From positions 41,556,694 through 41,620,693 of the forward strand of contig NC_091934.1 of NCBI RefSeq assembly GCF_041260155.1: DNA of 64,000 bases. The letters run 5' to 3'. The notes under the pieces were generated by a model that worked only from the letters and a program-made list of their open reading frames with translations, was not told the DNA's origin and did not search any database. Shown in pieces: positions 11,301-22,455 of this stretch. A program made the translations under genes and the position numbers. Positions within the stretch are counted from its first letter, which is position 1. Each line of letters begins with the position of its first letter. The stretch is from Ptychodera flava (Eukaryota; Hemichordata; Enteropneusta; Ptychoderidae).

Positions 11301-14300
11301 CATATCCTATCAAGGCAATATCACCGTGTCATAAACCCTGGGAGGACAATCAAGAACTCTTTCTGAAACACACATATTATGAAGTCATAGAGTAGTAAAT
11401 CATGACAGCTCCAAACTCTGATGTTACCTACTTGGACAAAATTTGAATTTTCACTGCGTTATATGTTACTTGTAAAAATCTTTCAGAGTAATCCAGGTTT
11501 GAAAGAACCCGTCCAAATCTTTGCTCTGTGATTTGAAGTACTAGTATTCTCAAAATGTAATTTCAAAGTAAAATTAAAATTGTTTATAAAGGAAAATCGT
11601 CCCTTTACTTGTATAGGCTTCTCTGATTTTTCCTCACATTTGAGTACGTCGAGAGGTTTTCTCTTTAGTGAAAACTGATTTTCCTAGTAGGTCGTTCATT
11701 TATTAAAAGCGTAAATAATAAACAGATAAAAATAATTAAAATAAATAAATGTATAATTCAATAAATACGATGCCCATTTTTGTATAACTTTCCCGCTGTA
11801 TCATGAATACACGATGACTTGTAGTGATTGATAAACCATCTCGATTCTAAGTGACAACGTTATGTAAATCATTGCCACAGAGGAATACAACATCTTGCTT
11901 TGAAATTCTGATGGATAATATCTTTGAGCGTAACATTACTTGAAAACTAATCTCTTCACGAAATTCTAAAACACTCACGCGTGTTAGAAAACAAGAAAAA
12001 AAAAACCGACTATGGGTATTACGCAAAATCACGACGCGTCAGTAGTAATAACCTTAAAATTGAATTCCTTAAGTGGTATGGATAAAACATTGAAAATTTA
12101 AATCGAAATTCCAAATTTCTTGCGATGTACGCGTACCACTGCGTTTCAGCTTACTTGATACGCGTTCCCAATGAAGAGACATCGGTGACTGACAGAGTTG
12201 GTGGACTCGTCTCTTGCATGCACTGACAGATTACGTAAGATAACCCGGAAAGTAGTAATGAATCGCTTTCGTTCAACTTCTCGCACATCACATCTCTGAA
12301 AACGATCATCTACCTAGGAGTGATCACGTGATCTTTGAGTATAGGCCAGATCTCACCATGGATGTTACATCCATGATCTCACCGAAAGGAGATTTGTATC
12401 GGTACCGAAGGGAAAAAAGGCTACTGAATGTCCAGTTTTTTTTGTACAAAGGGCGATAGGCTAAAAAAGTTTGAATCCTCATCTGAATGATATAGAGGAC
12501 AATATTGCTGTCCGTTTGATAAAAAAACCCCTGCGATTGCATACACTGACTTACATCGGTGCGCGTAGAAAAAGTTTCAGACAAATAGGATTGAAAGCGA
12601 TCACATGATGACATCGTTAATACCGATTAAATTACACTCCATGTTTTTAATTTTTGATTTCGGTGAAGAAAATTTAGGCAAGACAAGGCAACAGCGCAAC
12701 AACTGTTTCGTCTAAGGCAGTACTCTTTTGCCTGTGAATATGAATCACAGAAGGTTTCCCGAATGTACGTTTTATACGTGGAACAGCCTGTTTTCCCCTC
12801 GGTCCACGTACGCGCTATAACGTAACAAGTCGTGCGTGAAGCTTATGAATAAGATGGTTTGGTGCGGTTTCGATTTGACTGAGTTCGTCAATAGAATACG
12901 GATGTACATGGGGACATCCCTACATCGCACAAAACCTTGCGTAATACTAATTAAGACGGTGTACGGTGGACATGCGAGATGTCGCTAATAGAGCGTAGCG
13001 GAGTATGTAACTTTATGAACACGGTAGTTCTCACAAAGGTGTGACAATCATGTGAAAACCCATCACTTGCTGCCGATACCTTTGAACATGTACACATAAT
13101 GTTTGAAAGGAAAGATTGTCCACAGCTTTGTCAAAATAATTATTTTGACCTCTTTTCCCTTTGTTAAGGTAAGACCATTAGTAAAGACTTTTGAAAGGAC
13201 AGCGGATGAATACAGGCTCATTGTGTGGGACTGTGTTAAGACAGACAGCAACAGCTTTGCCCTTCCGTGTCCGTCCATACAAGAAGCATTGAGTTTGGCC
13301 ACGCTGTAAGAATGGTGAGTATGAGGCCTGTCGGGAGAACTTATCAATCTCTCGCAATGATCTACGGGTAGGGTGTTTTCGTCACTCATTTCACTTGAGA
13401 TGGAATGGTCCTTTTCTCGGCACAGTATATCCAGTGATGAGGCAGGTAATGATCACTGGAAGGTGTACCACACTGACTTGGTCATTTATCAATCACAATT
13501 TGCATGGAGTCCAGCGCCACTCATTTGATACGTTGCAGTATAGCATCAGTGCTTGTCTATCTTATATCAATAAAAAATGTTTTTTTTTTTGCCATTATTG
13601 AGTTTTGTTGTCTTTTCCCTCTCAGCTATCAGATAGAAGTATCAACAATAGACAAAATTCGATCACAATTGAAGTTTTATTTGCAATAAGTAGGAAAAGG
13701 GAAATAAAGTGATAATGCCATAATGAAAAAAGTATAAAAAGAGAGGCAAAATTCAGAAGCTGTTTAAAACATCAATGTTTGTACTATAAAGACATTTTGA
13801 TGTGAAATTGTCATGTTTCTCGCTGTATTGATTTCATGCAGTGGTTGTTAAGCTGGATCTGTGTTGAATGTCTTGTATTGAAATTAGGTAACAGGGCTCT
13901 CAAAAGTTACATATCAATCACAATTATTGGCATAATACATTCTATCTAGTTAAAACAAGCGGCGAGGAAAACCGTCATATATTATTCTTTACCGTACACC
14001 TGGTATGTACAAAATTAAACTGGTATGTACAAAATTAAACGGACTGCTGGCCAACAAAAATGTAAATATGAGCAAGCCAAATTTGTCACGATGAGACAAA
14101 TAAGCTGTCTTGAATCTATGATAAGGGTGCCACAAAGGATTGAAATCTTGTTTTCCTGAAAAAATTACACAATGAATATTTGTGAATTTTGCAAACGAGC
14201 AAGGCTGCCCTGTTTATGTCTGGTGAATGCAATGTAATGATTAAAGCGATGTACTGTGCATAGACTCAAAGATTCCGTCGCGTGCGGGCGCTCCGGCGCA

Positions 14301-15771
14301 CTGCGACCTACGACCCTAAGTGGTATCATGTAATGTCATTTCAGCTGGACAACTTAGGGGCTTAAAAATGATAAAATTAAATTTTTACATAGAAAATTCG
14401 GTTTCTAGTTATGTTTGAAAAAAATGATATACCACATAACAGTGATTTAAATATATCAATGCGCTGCCCGATGATAAAAGTCGTTCTATTTGTTAACATA
14501 TTTTCGTCTGTCATCGTCGTCTGCTGTAGAGTATGGTTGTCATTTGCAAACATCTTGAGTTACGTACACAATGTGAATAAAATAGCCATGTGTTGTTACA
14601 CTGTCTGTTTCTCAAATTAAACTGTACGTGTATAAATACAATATTTGAAATCGATTCTTGGCGCGCGGGCAATTTTCTGTTATCTGCCGGCAAGAAAAGG
14701 GCGGGGCGGGAGAGAAATTCATCTTGGACCCCATTTGACTGTTTTCCCTTGCTTAGCTAGCAGCAGTTAGGAAAAACTGTGAGAGCTGCAGTAGGATCGG
14801 TTTCTTGACTTATCGGGGGGGGGGGAGGGGCAGGCGTTGGAGGGACGTTTTGAAGCCGGGAGAGCACTGTCTACAGCTTGAATGATGTGTAAAGAATCAT
14901 CTAGCATTTCACTTAGTTTGGGATGAGGCAAGGAAAACAATAAGGGAATATTTTGTAATCTAAAGGGGGGGGGGTCAGTTGCGAACAATTCTCCTTTCGC
15001 ATGAATATTTGAATTTTGTGAAATAATATCATGGTAGAATAGTATACTAAACATAGAAACACCAATGGTTATGATTTGAAAATCGACTTGCTTGATGTAT
15101 CGGTTCGACGAATCGTGTCAGACTATGAGTTATTTTTGCAGGCGTTTTATTCGTTTAATTCTTGGAATTAATGAGTAAACTCGGGTGAAAAATTCAACTA
15201 TTGAAGATTGGAAATATTCTTAGCAAACTTTTTGCTGGTCAACAATGAACGGGACATTGTCAACTTAAGGGTTTAGAGACTTAAGAACTTAATAAAAGTG
15301 AGAAGAAGTTTGAGAATCAAGTTCAAGAAATATCCAATAGATAAACAGCTTCTGAAACCGAGTTTTGCTCTTTCGAGATGATTTTATTCTTAAAAAGACA
15401 TATAGCATATATAAAACATATCATCTCAAATATTCCAATATACTATTGGTAGATCAAATAACAGCAAATAGATCAAATTCATATAAAAATATATCGCAAA
15501 GACCAGCTTTGCTCGTTGAGATCAGTGACAAAAATGGCAATGTTTACATTTCAAAGTTAAAAAAAATCAATTAAGTGCTGCATCAGGCAACGCATTCTAT
15601 CTTCTGAACAGTATTTTAACGTACGCGTCTTTTGAAAGTGTCTCTATCACTGGAGCTTAAAATCAGTTCGTATCAGACTCAGTCTGGTAAAACATTGTTA
15701 AGTTTTTTATCAACCCTAAAAACTTACAAATTACGTAACACTAAGTATAAAATGTCCATGTATATCATAAA
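8315..15771. other. Long intergenic region, no gene recognised
   Basis: About 7.4 kb of mostly AT-rich sequence with only short open frames that match nothing I recognise. Local features are a perfect 20-bp tandem duplication at 14001-14040, a short G-run at 14815-14830, and a small inverted repeat near 12357-12375. Confidence 0.45.
14001..14040. repeat. Perfect 20-bp tandem duplication
   Basis: The 20-bp unit TGGTATGTACAAAATTAAAC occurs twice back to back with no mismatch. Confidence 0.9.
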
Positions 15772-15777
15772 TTTATT
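15772..15777 (-). terminator. Polyadenylation signal of the YHYH gene
   Basis: AATAAA on the minus strand overlaps the TAA stop codon (15778-15776) by two bases. The 3' UTR would be very short if this signal is used. Confidence 0.5.
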
Positions 15778-17337
15778 ATGACCCTAGAAGCACACGTCTT
15801 AGCATTGATCTCTTAAATCGCCTGCCTGTGTTCAAATTTTGAGTTGGTCCGTGTGGCCCAAACTGCCGGCTCGGTGTTTCATCGAATTCTGGTTTTTGAT
15901 TGAAAGCATCCCAATACTGGCCACTCTGCATCTCGTTACCAATATTATCACCGTCGAATGTTTGTCTTCCCTCGGGGTAACCACTCGCGATCTGGTTTCC
16001 TTGGTAATATCCATCGACCATATCGTTGTAGTATCCGTCGGCACCCTGTCTGCCAGTGTAGCCACCATCAGGCATCAGATTATTTTGGTAGTATTTATTA
16101 CTTAAAGTTTGTAATTGACGATCAGAGAGAGCGTTGCTTGGCATTTGTCGGGCCTGATAATCAGTAATTGGCAATTTAGCTCCAGGAAAGTAACTACTTG
16201 GCAATCTACTCGGAAAATACCCACTTGATACTTGCATTCGACCATCATTGCGGCTAAGACTTGGCATTTGTCCATCTTGACCACCAACACTTGGCGCCTG
16301 ACTTTCAGGATGGCCGCCGTTTGGAATCTGACCACTGGAACCCCTTGGCCGTCCAACACGTGGCGTCTGACCGTCAGGGCGGTTTCCACTTGGAATCTGG
16401 CCATCAGGACTGCTGCCACTTGGCATTTGACCACTTGGTCGGCCACTACTTGGCGTCTGGCCATCAGGGCGCCTACCACTTGTTGGCGTCTGACCACCAG
16501 GATTGCCACCACTTGGCATCTGACCCCCTGGATTGTTACCATCAGGAACCTGGCCACCTGGCATCTGACTTCCATCGGTTTGACTGTCGCAGAAACTCAA
16601 ATCACTGTCCCGATCTGTACCGATTTTATTGCAGGCAAAATAGCATTGACCCATGAAATTGGTTTGTGCAGGGACACCTTTCAAGCAACCGATGGAATAT
16701 GGATAGTGCTCTGTGAAATGGTATTGATAGAACCCATCGACATATCGACCACTACAGACATCTATATCAGCTGAAGTGAGATTATTGCCATTTTCATCTG
16801 TTGGACCATAAATTGGATAACCATCGATGGCCACACCAATGAGCTCTGATTCGTCATTGCTACGATCAAGAAGACACGTGGGCAAATCATGATAATGATA
16901 CCTTCCTGTTGGGTCAGGGTGTCCGTTGCATACATGGAATACTTCAACTTCAGTGGCGTCTTCACCTCGAGCGTTGAAGAGATTGAATATTGGGATGCCA
17001 TTCACAGATATGCGATCGATCCCATCGGCAAACAGCCTGGTGTTTCAGCTTCAGTAGGAGTTACCGGAACAGATATCTGGAAATCTTGTTCTATGATACT
17101 GTGAGGGTTGTCTTGATTCGGGAAAGATCCTGTTTGATGGTCGGGGATAACGTTGCTGGTGAAAATGTGAAGATCGCCCTCGGTGGCAACTGACACCCAA
17201 CCAATCTGGTTCGTGTTTGACTCGGCAATTCCAGTTGTTCTGAACTTGGCCAGTTCGTCGTTCGTGAGTCCATGTACCAACAGAGTCGTGCTGTATAGTA
17301 TTAACGCAAATGATACAGCATAACGTGCCATTGTCAT
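15776..17337 (-). CDS. Secreted YHYH-domain protein with Gly/Pro/Gln repeat tail
   Basis: The ATG at 17337 (MTMARYAVSFALILYSTT, a signal peptide) is followed by a domain that matches the YHYH family (Pfam). Visible blocks are TSNVIPDHQTGSFPNQDNPH, LPMGSIAY, VNGIPIFNLFNARGEDA, GRYHYHDLP (the name-giving motif) and IGVAIDGYPIYGP, plus paired cysteines. After the domain comes a low-complexity tail of roughly 15 units of the type GGQMPSG/PDGQTPSG (plus about 16250-16570), then a Tyr/Gln-rich stretch and a basic end (FKRSMLRRVLLGS). The frame from the ATG stops at 17002; the next block continues in another frame from 17005. Family spacing between LPMG and NGIP is kept if one base is missing there. 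The function of YHYH proteins is poorly known. Splicing and the promoter are well supported upstream. Confidence 0.8.
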
Positions 17338-17349
17338 GTTTAATATATT

Positions 17350-18511
17350 CTGCAAAACAAACAAAAACCAAAATTAGAGAACAACTAGCATATCTACTCT
17401 TTTGGTATATCTGTTATTCCACAAAACTCATTACTAATACTGGAGATCAAATGACGTCGCAAAATACATTAAAACGTACGAAGGTAAGTGGTGACACATA
17501 TAAACAAACCTGTAATCTGAACTATAATGTTAATTATCAAATCACGTGGTCTGAAATGTTTTGTTATTAGTTTTCCACCCTCCACCATGTTTCAGTATCG
17601 TTTCATCTTATCGTATAACTCGACGAAAACTTGAACTTTATGTCCAATTCTCCATACATGCCATTACCCATGGAGCTAAAAGGTAATTATTTGTTGAAAT
17701 ATATTTTACATCAACTAGCGGAAATAGTTACAAAATTTGCCTTATCTTCAACTCCTTCCATAGAAAGTGAAGCGGAAGATTGCCTATTCTCCGACCCACT
17801 GCGCGTTTACAATGATGACATTCAAATATTATTGCACCCAACTTATTATTCGGTCATTACGATTGTTGGCATAGCGAAAGGTGATAGAGCATAGTTTAAT
17901 TTGCGGGATGCAGACACATTTGAGCTCAGTGCGCCTCTCTTCTGCGCATTACAAGCTGTGATGCACGCACTTGTTGCCAAGAAAGGCATGCATGGCTCCC
18001 CAAAGTTAACTAGATATGAATTAGACGTCACAGCTTAATTGAACAGTAAAAACTATGATTGTCTTGCAACAATCAACGTTGTCTCTGTGTTCAGCCATTA
18101 TTTGACTGGCAATTTTAAGGGTATTGATATCGGGAACTTGAGCTGCTCATAGTGGCAACTCTGCATATCACAACCACAGTCCCTCTAGATGGACTGTGTT
18201 ACAACATTTCACGCTGTGAATTCTTTTTATGCAAACTCAAAAGTATTTGTTCGGTGTACAAAAATAACGAATATTTGATAGAGGGGGAAGATCACAATTT
18301 CCTACCTGTCCTTAGGTCGATGCTCTTGACGATAGCACTGATGACATCCCTTCGGCAATATCAATATCACTGTCATGAACACCATCATTCGACAGATATC
18401 AAATCGTGATTTGACCCTTGCTGCCACGTGTTAAGTTAATGCAAAGGCATTTTCAAATGAAAATGTCTACCTAAAGAAATTCTAACTTTAAATTTGTGGG
18501 AAAAGACTTAC
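17350..18511 (-). other. 5' UTR intron of the YHYH gene
   Basis: The donor GTAGCAG|GTAAGTC begins at 18511 and the acceptor TTTGTTTTGCAG ends at 17350, 12 nt before the ATG. Both sites match consensus very well. No other gene is seen inside the 1162-nt intron. Confidence 0.8.
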
Positions 18512-18676
18512 CTGCTACAATACGACCAATAATGAATCCTGGGATGATGTCTTGTTGAAGTGAGGCTTGCTTCGGTCTTCGTTCTTCCAGAAGGGAGAGT
18601 CGTACGTTTGAGTATTCTGCAGTATAAATCTCTGGACTGTTCGCGTTTGCAGAGAGGAACTGCGCTGTTTTGTGGC
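18512..18676 (-). other. Non-coding first exon of the YHYH gene
   Basis: The exon runs from about 30 nt below the TATA box (start estimated at 18670-18678) to the CAG|GTAAGT donor. An open frame crosses it but has no ATG downstream of the expected start site that joins the signal-peptide frame, so I treat it as 5' UTR. Confidence 0.6.
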
Positions 18677-18698
18677 TTACTTGACGAGTTAACGTCCA

Positions 18699-18706
18699 TA
18701 TTTATA
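18699..18706 (-). promoter_or_regulatory. TATA box of the YHYH gene
   Basis: TATAAATA on the minus strand (context GTCTATAAATATGG), about 190 nt upstream of the strong donor at 18511. Spacing fits a short first exon of about 160 nt. Confidence 0.6.
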
Positions 18707-18966
18707 GACAGTTTTCTTGGTGGAGCCGTTCTCGCCATGAATCACCGTCGTGAAAGTTTAAAGACGGTTATCGAGCGAATTTAGGTCACTCTTTGTTAAG
18801 CTGTTTGAAGACAAGGCGTATGTCCATTGTATGCTCTTCCAGTGACGCATGAATAGCATGGTACTCATAGTACTACATTACAACACTACACACGTCAACT
18901 GTCTTTGTTCAAAGAGGGCATTCTGTGTAATATAGCATCCATTTTGTGCATATTTTATCCCCGGGA

Positions 18967-19016
18967 GGGCAATATCTAGATAATGCTCCTGACGGGGCAT
19001 TATCTAGATATTGCCC
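18967..19016. repeat. Foldback hairpin, 20-bp perfect arms
   Basis: GGGCAATATCTAGATAATGC (18967-18986) is perfectly complementary to 18997-19016, with a 10-nt loop. It lies about 100 bp beyond the 3' end of the Crypton-type locus. A second, longer hairpin lies beyond the 5' end. Confidence 0.9.
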
Positions 19017-19122
19017 TGCACCAGAGTAAACACTAAAAAGCACGCGTAAACAAATATTTTGTAACAGGTGCATGACATGCGACTTTATTACATGTAATTT
19101 ATTCGTTAAACACGATCATTTT

Positions 19123-22100
19123 TTAGTCATTTGAAAGAAAAGCTTCCATTTTCTGGGATAACAGCTTCCACGTGTACGTAATTTTGTAGACTTTCGTGTC
19201 GATGGTTTCATTTTCTCCACTCTCGCTTTCAACCGCTTCATTCTTTATAGTTTGCTTGTTGTGTTTGAAGTCACAGGTCTTCGGTATTTTCGAGTTTCCT
19301 TGAAGCACCTTGCTAACTTCAAACTGCTGCTCAATGCTGGTACGCTGTAATGGTATAAAGAATATAGACATTTAATGGAAATATACTAATATTACAGTAC
19401 TTAGCCTTTCGATTCTATTGAGTGATACTGAATACATTAAATTATAATAGTTTGGCATACAATTTGAATTAGCAGTAGTTATAGGTTGTCTTGTACTCTA
19501 ATTTTGCAGTCGTATGTTACTGGTTCTTGCGCAGTATCAGCCTTACGGGCTTATCGACTCCATGTTGGTTTGACATTTCGTATTCAATTTTGTCTAGCTA
19601 CCAGCTTACCTTATAGGACCTGATGGCAGCGCTCCGGTGACCAGTTTTTTCAGCAATAAGCTAGCTGCTCGTTTATTCCATCGCTGTAAAGACGTGTGGC
19701 GGCAGCTGCCCTCAAACTGTGGTTGCTGTAAAAACCTGATATCCCAGCGTTCTCGCACAATCTCCCCACTGTTTTTGCAAGTGTATTTTTTCCAATTGGC
19801 GTAGTGGAATACCAACAATTTGTCTGTATCTTCCTGGCTGGCTGCAAGTATTATACGTCTTGTGGACGATCTGGAGGACTACACAAAACAGTTATTTACT
19901 ACATGGCGAAAACAGCAATAGTTGCGCATGTTAAAGTTAATACTCTGATCCAGATCTGTTCGATATTAAAAATGAATTAACACAATAACTGCAGTAATTT
20001 TCAATGAGTTATGTGTAAAATGGCTTGAAATTTCGCCACCGTGTACATCTTGGTTCATAATGATGATCTTTTATGGTACATAGTGAAAATAGCATTGTCA
20101 CGTGATCTACAACTTCCATTTTCCCGCCAAAACCGTACATTATAAATAATCACAAAAAATGAAGACAAAATTATGGCTTGAGTTTGGAATATTTATTTCA
20201 TGTTCAAATGTCAATTTGGCGGGAAAATGCCGGTTTTGGTCATGTGAAAAAAATAGCTGATTTTTTTGTATTGACAAATTCATTATGTTTACCAAATTTC
20301 AAGAAAATCCGACGATGTTTGATAACAAATCGCCAATTTCTTACATTTTAACTTTTTTGATTAAGGAACTTGAGAATATAAATGACATTGGACAAGAACT
20401 TACCAAAGTTTGTTGTACAAATCGTATAAACGGACGATGCATCTTTCTTTGTTGTCGGTATTTTCAAATGCCGTGGTAATCTTTCGCTGCACTTTCCTAC
20501 ATGCCAAGCCGCCACTGTTTGTTTTCGACACGTCCTCTGTGTACTCAAGATAATTTTTTCCGACAGATTTGCAAAACTTTTTACTATTTGCCCGGGGCGT
20601 AAATTTCTGTGTTCTTGCCACAGAGAAACATATACACAGAGTGGCAACACTTGCATGCCTTTTGTTCCATGGTCGTCTCGGTAGACTATTGGCTTTTCAT
20701 ATTAAATGAGCTTCACAGGTGTTAAACATTTTGGAGGCTTTGTTTGTGGTTGATAATTACACGAGATTATGCGAAAAATACGACGAGATGGCATCGTACT
20801 GCCAGTCGCGTAGCAACCATAGTTACTTTGTGAGCTCTCAGGCCAGAAACACTGCTTCACGCCAATCAAAACATAACACGCCAGCAGTTTCATAAACATG
20901 TCCTTCCTTGACACACGTGTAAAAGACGGTATGACTGACCGTAAACCATTGAGTAAAACCAGACAGTATCGATAAAAGACTTTCAAATTGGTTCAAACAC
21001 ACTCATTATATATTCATAAAAATATGAGAGGAATTTTTAAAACGGTAAAACTCATTTTCCTGAAGCTCAAAACACTTCAGTTTTCGCCAGCACGTCAATT
21101 CTGCTCAGCAACACACGACAACAACACAAACTTTGCAGAACATACTTTCGCTTAACAATTGGCGAAAATCCGAAAATTACCGAAGGATTCATGGTCGGCA
21201 CTCTTCGGAAAAGAGAGGCGAAAGCAACCTGAGGCGAGGCGAACATGGATGGGTTACGTAGCCGCTTCACGCCTTTAACAATACCCGTTGCCACTATCTA
21301 TCTTTCTCTATGGTTCTTGCCCCCCCCCCCCCCCCCCTGCAAAGCAAAATGTATGCCAAACAAGACTACTTGGGCATCCAATAAAGTTTGGGGTGTACTG
21401 TCCCCGATCAACTTCTGCTCCCAGAGATTTTCCTCGTCAGCCAGTGTCAAGACTTCGGCTTGACGTTTTTGTATACCAATGCCCATCCTACTTCTAGTTT
21501 TCATAACAGAGTCTAAACTATCCTGGAGCTGTTTAAAGGCCGAATCATTTAAAAAGCGGTAGGATTTACCTTCAACAGATAAGTGATTTTGCAGACTCAT
21601 TATTAATTCATAAATTGTTTGGCCAGGATAATCACTCCCATCCTTCTTTCTCATTTCACAAACAAAACGCGACAACGCGTAATTTAGCTCATCTTTGGTC
21701 ATTTCTTCTAACTGTGGTTGGATTACACTTATATTTAAGGACTGGTTTCTGTGCCATCTTATTTCTTTCACTTTGCCAAAATCGAAAGGTATTCACAGCC
21801 CATTTGTTTTTATACAGGGTATTTTTGGGAATTCTTTCGAGTGCCATTGCTTGTATTTCAGCATCACTTTTTATGTTTAAACGAGAGGTATCAGAAACAC
21901 TATTGGGTACATTAGACAGTGTCGGCTCGGTATAAGCGAGCGGGGCGGACTTTGGCAAACCTGGTGGAATTGCAGTTTCTGCCAATGCAGACTCTTGCAA
22001 GCTCTTCCCGTCAAGAAGTTAATCGAAGTCCTGGAAAAGCCAGTCATCCTCGCTTGCATCTTCCCGCTTGTCAGGTTCTATTTTGAATGTGTTTTGCGTT

Positions 22101-22132
22101 ATAAATAACTCGACGTCGTCGCTATCTGACAT
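19123..22132 (-). mobile_element. Crypton-type tyrosine recombinase (DUF3504) locus, spliced, degraded
   Basis: Minus-strand exons show the DUF3504/Crypton recombinase in order. The N-terminal exon (22132 to about 21300) has MSDSDDVELF, WAVNTFRFWQSERN, DELNYALSRFVCEMRKKDG, GIGIQKRQAEVLT and LWEQKLIGDSTPQTLLDAQV. Exon 20613-20404 has EHRNLRP and YLEYTEDVSKTNSGGL. Exon 19841-19610 has CWYSTTPIGKNTLAK, NHSLRAAAATRLYSDGINEQ (HxxR block) and TGHRSAAIRSYK. Exon 19344-19123 has RTSIEQQFEVSKVLQG plus an acidic tail. Donors (TTTG|GTAAGT at 20403, AAG|GTAAGC at 19609) and acceptors (TTGCAG, ATTACAG) are intact. The frame is broken by a stop at 22019-22021, about three frame slips, an expanded poly-G (21320-21337) and a 4-bp CTAG insertion near 19663. 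It is either a decayed Crypton or a former domesticated gene like KIAA1958. I see no second copy. Confidence 0.85.
21320..21337. repeat. Poly-C/poly-G run inside the recombinase exon
   Basis: Eighteen consecutive C on the plus strand sit just before the expected EHRN block. Their length is likely to vary and to disturb the frame. Confidence 0.9.
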
Positions 22133-22345
22133 GATGTTGAAACCTCGAAGGCCGTGAAGTGAATGACGTGGCGTATAGAAATCTCCAAGGTGTCTCTTCA
22201 TGGCTAGCACGTGACAACTCTCAACCAATAAAAATAGCCGAATACATGTGTGCATGTTAAGGTCATTAATTAGTTTACTCACAAGCGCTACGTAGTTCCC
22301 GATTGGTTAATATTTGCACCAGGTGTTGTTGACGTGTTGTAAGCC

Positions 22346-22455
22346 GGATAATACACTCGTGTCGTGCAATCGTTCAGATATTGAACGGCACTCGGGCCTA
22401 CGGCCCTCGTGCCGTTCAATATCTGAACGATTGCACTCCACTCGTGCATTATCCT
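22346..22455. repeat. Long foldback hairpin upstream of the Crypton-type locus
   Basis: The 28-nt arms (22364-22391 and 22409-22436) are perfect inverted repeats. The centre (GGGCCTACGGCCC) is itself self-complementary, and the outer flanks (GGATAAT...ATTATCC) pair imperfectly. The whole 110 bp can fold as one stem. Confidence 0.9.

Noticed and set aside
12357-12375. Small inverted repeat ATGGATGTTACATCCAT
   Set aside because: Too short and isolated to interpret.
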